From positions 35,540,753 to 35,604,752 of the forward strand of contig NC_068349.1 in assembly GCF_014633365.1 (NCBI RefSeq): a stretch of DNA of 64,000 nucleotides. The letters are read 5' to 3'. Position numbers and translations under genes: made by a program. Of this stretch, positions 57,368-64,000 are shown one piece after another (the stretch's first letter is position 1; each line of letters opens with the position of its first letter). The notes below the pieces were generated by a model, which worked only from the letters and a program-made list of their open reading frames with translations, did not search any database and was not told the origin of the DNA. The stretch is from Diospyros lotus. Lineage: Eukaryota; Streptophyta; Magnoliopsida; Ericales; Ebenaceae.

Positions 57368-60300
57368 TGTCTAGAGCTTCATTTACGTTGCAAGCATCTT
57401 TCAATGGAATGCCTGGTCCGGTTGATTGACGTCTTGAGATTCTTGGACATGGCTGACGCTCGAAGGTTTCAGAACTTTCCAGGCTTCCAGGACCCGGTTC
57501 CAGGTGGTTCTCCTTCTGCCCATCCGGGTTTTCCAATTGGATCATATCAAAACAAAGTCAAATCTCAAATGGCATCAATTATAATTTGATAATTATAAAA
57601 ATTATTTAAAGAAATTTTATTTAAATTTTGAATTTAAAATATATTCCACTTTTTTAATTAATTATACATTTCATCTTGACAATACTTCACCTTAAACACT
57701 ATACGTTATACTCTTAAAAGTAAAAGACTTTTATCAATTAAATTATTTTTTAACAAGAAAATTAATACTCAATACTTAAAAAGTAAAAAAAAATAGAGTA
57801 ATAAATATATGTTCATATAACTTCCTTATCTTTCAAAGATATTAGTGTTTATATAATTTGATTTGAAATGACTCGAGCGTGATTATCCCTAAGACTTTTT
57901 TTATGATATAATTTTTTGATTTGTTTTCGAGTGCTAATCAGATCATGATTTTAGATTAATTTCAAGATTATCCCTTTTGAAAAGGTATGGGTGACGTATG
58001 ACACATTTTTAATAAGAACATATGTCACTCTATAATTGATGTATTAGGCAATGATTTTATCTAAATTTGACTAGCATTTTATTTTTATCAAATTCCATCT
58101 TAATCAATACGTATCTTTAATCAAATATAAAACCTATAACCATAATAAGAGAGTGACACATATAGACTTTTTATTGATTTTATTTTATTATGAACCCACG
58201 TCTTTATTGGAGATGAAATATGTAAATTTTTTTAATCAATTAAGCTTAATAAGAATTATTTTTGAATGTGAGTTCATTTTCAAGTGGGGTGGAATGTCAC
58301 AAAAACTTAAAAAAAAAATCACCCAACATGTGATGTCGACTTCTGTTACAATTAAGAATAGTGAGATTTAATCTCCTAATAAATCATTCGATACTAAAAT
58401 TATAATAAATATTGCACTTGAATATTTTGACATTGTTTCTTTATGGGTAGATTATAATAAAAAAGATTTGAATAAGTCTATATAATCGACTAATTATGAT
58501 CATCTAGATAAGCTAAATAGACTAATTATAGGCATAATCTTGGGGCGTGACCTACCTCGATGCAAGTTTGGGTTGTCTGATACTAAATTTTGAGATAAAT
58601 CAAACTCGTTAATCATTTTTAAATGGAGACTCAATCTCAAATTTATACTATTACAAGCTTTTTTATAATGCCCATCATTCTCTTATAATTAACCTAATAA
58701 AGGAACAAATAATAATAATTTAGCACATTTATCATTATTACCCCATCTTTTGCAATTATTCCCCTTGCACCCACAAAGTTGATTATTTAAGTTGCATGGT
58801 GGAAGAACTGGTGAAAGGTTGAAGCTTGGATGACAACAACCCCCTCATATTTTCTCTCAAAGTTCATGTGTAACTACTACAAGTTCTTGAGCTAATTTTC
58901 AAAGTCACTTACCCAAAAAATAAAAAATAAAAAAGTAATTACAAAATAACATAGTTAATATAATTAATTACTTAAATGATCTATGATTGTACTTTCATAT
59001 TTTGAGACACTTTTTTGGTGAGAATATTTTCGAGTTTTGAAAAAATTACAAAAATACCCATTTTTCAAATTATTTAGAGATGACACGTATTCAAATATCA
59101 TCAAAATTGGGTATAGATTCAACTCGATTTGAGCTATCTAATTAGATTTGCTCCAATCCAAAATCAAATATTTACTTATCTAGACTAAGTTTCAAATAAT
59201 TGGTCTTGTAGTAAGACATCGCTTATTTGTTATTTGATATTTTTGTACTGTTATATGTGTCTTTTTTTATTTTGTTAATAAAAATGAAACCCGTTAAAAA
59301 CATATGAAGATTTATAACGGGTTTGAGTTTTAATATAGCCTTAGTTTCACTATGCAAGTGAATATAAGAATCCCAACTTCAAAATCGAGCATCGTATCAA
59401 TGTAAGAAATAAGATTAAAATCCGATATAATTTGTTTAATTATGGTTTGTTTGAGTATGCTTACGAATTGAAAAAAAAAAATTGTAGATAAAAGTGGACT
59501 TTAGTAGTTTTTCAAAGATTTTATCGTAAAATAAAGATTAAAATACGAAATAAAATTATTTCCAAATCAATCAATTCAATCCCACCAATAATAGCATGCC
59601 ACTTGTTTTGATTGTCAAAATGCAACATGTGGCCTACTCGTTTATTTGCTACCCAAAAAAGTAGGTCCATTATCGATATATCCCACTCCATTATCTAAAA
59701 GTGTCGAAGGTGATCATCAAAAGTCAAAATTTCATCTTTAATTTTTTTTGTTATAAAATGTGTATTATATAAAACTTTTATTAAATAAATAAATAAATTA
59801 GAGGCCATAATTCCTATAGATCTTTCAATCACCACAAAAGGAGCATTCTTGGATATTTCTAAAGGAGGAGCCTATCATGCCATCAGAATATCCATTGGAA
59901 TAATCACCTAATGGATGTCATTTTAGACCAATTAAAATATTTTTTTTTTTATAAAAAATAAAACAATATGACATCATCTTATATAGTTTTTATTATTTTA
60001 CACATCATAAATACTTAAATTTGTAAATTATATAACATTATACTATCCAAATAGTAACAAAATTATAGACGGTGTAAAAAACTTAATTTTAGTTAAGAAA
60101 AATAAATGGACTTCATATAAAAAAATAAATATAAGTACACTAAAAGTAAAATTTTAAAATACCAAAACAAACAATTTTTATAATATTTACAAAAATATTA
60201 TTTAGACACTTAATCGTAACACTCGTACATTAATATATTATACTAGAATGTATAATATATATATATAGATATAAATAAAGAGATTCGATTATAGATATTT

Positions 60301-62195
60301 TTTTCTCTCAAATCGTCTTATAATTTCTAAAACTCACGATACACCTTGACTTGGTCTAAATGTATGGACAAGTTTACCACGAGCTGAATTCCAAGACCTA
60401 GCCCTTAAAATAAATGTATGTGATTACACAATCTTACACAAAAGTAGAATCTAATCCACGATCTTGAAGTATCTTAACCTCCTAAATGCGTGTAGCAGAT
60501 CGTCTATCCTATTTTTAAGGGTTGAGTTTATAATATATTTTAATGTGCAAATATCACAATTAAGTGTACCAATAATATCCTACTAAGGAAAATACTATAC
60601 CTACAAATAAATTTGATAAATAAGGTGGCACATACAAATTCATAATAAAATTATTATAAATTTATATATATCATCATGATATATAAAAGTCTAATAAAAT
60701 TATTTAGATTTATTATATTATCCACGTTGAGTAACATAATATTTATCCGACATAGATAAATTGAGAAATGAAGGCATGGACTCATTGAAGGTGGGACCCA
60801 CATAGCCACCCCTACTAACTCGCGCCATACGTGATCAACACATTATTGCTCTAAAATTATTTATGGGTAAAACTTTTCTCTTTATAAAAAAGCAGATTAT
60901 TCGGATAAATCAATGAAACATAGGGGAATGAGACAAGGAATAACGATTTCTCCAAGAGAATTCAAAAGCATTCATTTCCTACCCATAGTCAACGGTCCTG
61001 ATCTGCTTCCCCAGATCCAACGGCCAAGGCCGTGCCTCTCCGGTTATGTCCACATCCCCTACTGGTACTGGGGACAATCCAATGAAAACTGCAAAATAGT
61101 CTTTATATTTCAATTTATATTATAATATTCATTAAATTCTTTATCTTATTATAATTTAATATGTCTTTAGAAATTGTGTCACACTTTATTAAAAATTATT
61201 ACCGTCCAGATATAGAAAATAAAGATAATAAAGATAAAAACAATAAAAATGAACGATAAAAAAACATAACGATTTTCGAATAATAAGAAAAAAATCCAAC
61301 GAGAGATTTTTCCACCACTAGGTCTGTGGCAACGGTTACTAACGATGATTGCTAAATGTCATATTAAATTAAATTGAACAGATTGAAATTGTTGATTCGG
61401 TTTGATTTAAATTGTAGGTTGGTTCAGTTCAATTTTTAAATTTAATAATTTTGATTTTTTGAATTCTATTCAATCATTCTTTTGGGATATTAATCATATT
61501 TCAAACCTCTTATCATTTAATCAATATAGGACTATTTATACTTTATCCCAAATTGAGTGATTCTAAAAGTGTAATTTTGTTATTTTTTAAGATAATGCTT
61601 ATTAATCAAGATATAAATAAAAAAAATAAAATATATAAAACATTACAATTTTTTTTCATTTATAATGTGTTTGTTAAATTTATCTTACTATTATTGAAAA
61701 AGAAATCACGTGATTTTTTATCTGATATTTTTAGATATGTTTATTTATCTCTTCTCAAAATAAACATATATTGGACATTATAGATAAGAAAAAATAACAC
61801 ATATATCTTTTTGTATATTTCAAAAAATTTAAAAAATAATTTAATAAAAATCTTAGAATGCTTTTAGGATTTATTTTGATCATTCTATATTTGGGTCAAA
61901 AAATTATTTTAATTTTATTTTAATATAATTTTATTTTAATTATTTTAACAAATATTACTTAAAGGATAATAATGTTAATAGATAAGGTGTAATAAATGTA
62001 TTTTAAATAATTTTATTGGCGATTGATAAAATTATTTAAAAAATAAATTTAAGATATAATAAATACATCTTATTTAAAAATAAAAAATACATATTTATTA
62101 ATTTTTATATAAATTATATAAAAAAAATAATAGATGAATTAAAAAATAAAGTGATTTCTGAAATTCAACAAACTACCAAACAGCAAGCCTGACTC
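57368..62195. other. Intergenic region between divergent genes, AT-rich
   Basis: The first about 200 bp should be the 5' UTR and promoter of the minus-strand nitroreductase gene, and the last few hundred bp the promoter of the transketolase gene. The rest is very AT-rich. The open frame at 60913-61125 includes a short GC-richer patch (about 60985-61080) but no recognisable domain. No transposon ends, RNA genes or other genes recognised. Confidence 0.55.
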
Positions 62196-62321
62196 TTGAG
62201 CCCACAGCTCGCTCTCTCCCTCCCTCTCTCTCTCTCTCTCTCTCTCTACAAAAGATCAAAGCTTTCTTTGTTTTCTCTCCCAATTCCAATCTCTCTCTGT
62301 CTCTCCCTCTCTCACAGAGCC
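62196..62321 (+). promoter_or_regulatory. 5' leader of the transketolase gene
   Basis: CT-rich leader with a (TC)n microsatellite (about 62219-62247) and repeated CTCTCTCT blocks up to the ATG context GAGCCATGGCC, as is common in plant leaders of highly expressed chloroplast genes. An in-frame upstream ATG at 62196 would add 42 Leu/Ser-rich residues and is judged not to be the start. Confidence 0.6.
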
Positions 62322-62819
62322 ATGGCCACTGCTTCATCTCTGACCCTATCACAAGCTATCCTCGCCAGAAACACCAACCTCCACCGCCGCCATGGCTACA
62401 ACCCACCAACCATCGTGCCCGCCCTCTTTCTCCCCACCTTCTCCGGTCTGAAGTCCTCCTCCACCTCGGTCTCCCCCGCCGTATCCGCCGCGAGCCACCG
62501 CCGTCAGACCTCCGGCCGCCCGGCAATCCGGGCATGCGCCACCGTGGAGACCGTCGAGAAGACGGAGACCGCCCTGTTGGAGAAATCGGTCAACACCATT
62601 CGGTTCCTGGCTATCGACGCCGTCGAGAAGGCTAACTCCGGCCACCCTGGCCTGCCCATGGGCTGTGCTCCGATGGGCCATATTCTGTACGACGAGGTGA
62701 TGAGGTACAATCCGAAGAACCCGTACTGGTTCAATCGGGATCGCTTCGTTCTCTCCGCCGGCCACGGTTGCATGCTCCAGTACGCCTTGCTTCACCTCGC
62801 TGGCTACGACAGTATCAAG
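62322..62819 (+). CDS. TKL1-like: Plastid transketolase, coding exon 1 (gene partial)
   Basis: 166 codons starting [20 protein letters not shown]. The first about 75 residues are Ser/Thr/Arg/Ala-rich chloroplast transit peptide, ending near [11 protein letters not shown]. Mature transketolase follows: [40 protein letters not shown] and [20 protein letters not shown], with the His residues of the substrate channel and the start of the thiamine-diphosphate site. The enzyme moves two-carbon units in the Calvin-Benson cycle in the stroma. The exon ends at donor ATCAAG|GTACTC. Confidence 0.95.
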
Positions 62820-63626
62820 GTACTCTTGTTTCCTTAACGAGAACCCCTAACTGCTATCTTTGTACTTCACAAAATCACGTCCGTAAACAATAAGAAATCT
62901 GAGTGTTGATTCGTCTCAGAGAGATTTGAACCGTTACTTTAGTACTTGCCACCAGGCCAACCATGGGGTGAATATTTTTGTTCCAAACATTGAATTAAGC
63001 TTATGATTATACTCTAGTGTGTATATAGTTTGCTCTGGATCTGGGTATTTGAATGGGTAATTATGTTGTATGTATACCCAATATGTACATGCGTTTGGAT
63101 CTGAGTATTGCCAAGGGAGAATTTTCTTATTTGAATCAAATTCTGATCTGGGCAATTCTCCTTTGAAGCAGAATGAATCACATTTCAGGCCCCATTAGCA
63201 CTTAGCATTGATTCGTAATTGCTTCTTTGACTTGGTTTGTTCATTGTTTTACTTGACTAGGCATGATTTAGGTACAAACCATGTTCACATTAATTTACGG
63301 ACTAATTGGGTTTGGTTGTAGTTCTTGTTTCCACGAATCAGCTGGACTTGTTCAACTTGAGTTTATTTACCTGTTTTTGGCAAAGCATGTTGGATTTCCC
63401 TAACATATTTTGTTTTATCTTTTTTGTTGTATCTTTTTAACGTTTCTTAACAATTGGTTCTTTCTGTAACTGGCCAGTGGTTTAAGCGAATATTTGGGGT
63501 CAAATATTGTTCTTTTATCCTTTTATTTATGGGAAATAAAATGTCAATCTGCATCTGCCATGAATGGACTCACTTTATGCTGGAAGGATCGTTGGCTAAA
63601 GTTTTCATGATTGGTCTTTCTATCAG
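62820..63626 (+). other. Transketolase intron 1
   Basis: 807 bp between donor AAG|GTACTC and acceptor TTTCTATCAG|GAAGAG. T-rich as expected. Open frames within it are not coding. Confidence 0.9.
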
Positions 63627-63717
63627 GAAGAGGACTTGAAAGAATTCCGTCAATGGGGAAGCAGAACCCCAGGTCACCCAGAGAACTTTGAGACTCCTGG
63701 TATTGAAGTCACAACTG
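63627..63717 (+). CDS. TKL1-like: Plastid transketolase, coding exon 2
   Basis: 91 bp: [20 protein letters not shown], then [11 protein letters not shown]. Bounded by TATCAG|GAAGAG and ACAACTG|GTGAGA. The [10 protein letters not shown] motif is strictly typical of transketolase. Phase 0 in, phase 1 out. Confidence 0.95.
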
Positions 63718-63817
63718 GTGAGAAGATGTGTCTGATTATTTTGTTCTTTTGCTTAAAAGAGTTCACTACAGCTCTTGCTATTGACCTCTATCTATTCTTC
63801 CCTTAATTTGTTTGTAG

Positions 63818-63923
63818 GCCCTCTTGGTCAGGGTATAGCCAATGCAGTTGGTCTGGCCCTTGCAGAGAAGCATTTGGCTGCTCGTTTTAACAAACCAGAC
63901 AATGAGATTGTCGATCACTACAC
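63818..63923 (+). CDS. TKL1-like: Plastid transketolase, coding exon 3
   Basis: 106 bp after acceptor [33 protein letters not shown], then [15 protein letters not shown], ending at donor CACTACAC|GTAAAG. GPLGQGI is a cofactor-site motif. The remaining exons lie beyond the right edge. Confidence 0.95.
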
Positions 63924-64000
63924 GTAAAGATCTTATTTGTCTCACTATCTCCTTTTCTTTTCCTTTTTTCAAATTGTAATCTGGTTGATGGTCTGTAATC

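Noticed and set aside
56979..57545. 188-codon minus-strand ORF overlapping the start of the nitroreductase gene
   Set aside because: Another frame of the same exon. The 524-codon frame carries the conserved motifs.
60913..61125. 70-codon ORF with a GC-richer patch in the intergenic region
   Set aside because: No recognisable domain, no splice or promoter context, and surrounding sequence is AT-rich noncoding.
62349..62795. 148-codon minus-strand ORF over transketolase exon 1
   Set aside because: Antisense shadow of a GC-rich exon with a clear + strand protein.

Overview
The window is nuclear DNA of a flowering plant, most likely a eudicot. It has AT-rich intergenic DNA, plant-type introns, plant-specific protein families and a dense load of LTR retrotransposons. 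I cannot name the species. Only about 5 kb is host coding sequence.

Host genes: (1) the last codons of a membrane-anchored protein at the left edge (+). (2) An intronless-CDS DUF641 / GRAVITROPIC IN THE LIGHT 1-like gene (-, 1888-3195). It has a splice acceptor just upstream of its ATG, and a possible first untranslated exon near 20.2 kb. (3) A SagB/McbC-type nitroreductase gene (-). Its three coding exons lie at 57367-55808, 54993-54804 and 21902-21775, so its second intron is about 32.9 kb. (4) The first three coding exons of a plastid transketolase gene (+, from 62322), running off the right edge.

Mobile DNA, left to right: a 2.5 kb deleted Copia with TSD GTTTT (3441-5917). A 572 bp solo LTR with TSD AAATC (8589-9160). 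A 4.5 kb Gypsy (12293-16812) whose RT-RNase H region is replaced by a MED19 Mediator-subunit cDNA-like segment, fused in frame to integrase. A tRNA-type SINE with an 18 bp TSD (18829-18988). Inside the large nitroreductase intron is a nest: Copia B (23035-53529, TSD AGCTC) contains Copia A (24839-42654), which contains a 13.9 kb Athila-type Gypsy (25869-39750, TSD TTTAC). Copia B's 3' LTR also holds Gypsy C (46026-53409, TSD CTTTC), which is interrupted by a 1.9 kb solo LTR (49115-51013, TSD GCTAC).

The most interesting element is the Athila-type Gypsy. Both LTRs are 2064 bp and look identical, the gag-pol ORF of 1838 codons is open, and the tRNA-Asp primer site is perfect. Where env-like ORFs sit in such elements, it carries two other sense-strand ORFs. 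One is an intronless LOG-family cytokinin-activating enzyme. The other is a 181-residue basic, Cys-motif protein resembling the nucleic-acid-binding proteins of some plant RNA viruses. Together with the MED19 capture, this window shows two independent acquisitions of host-type genes by LTR retrotransposons.

All coordinates, splice sites and target-site duplications were read by eye. No database search or alignment was run.
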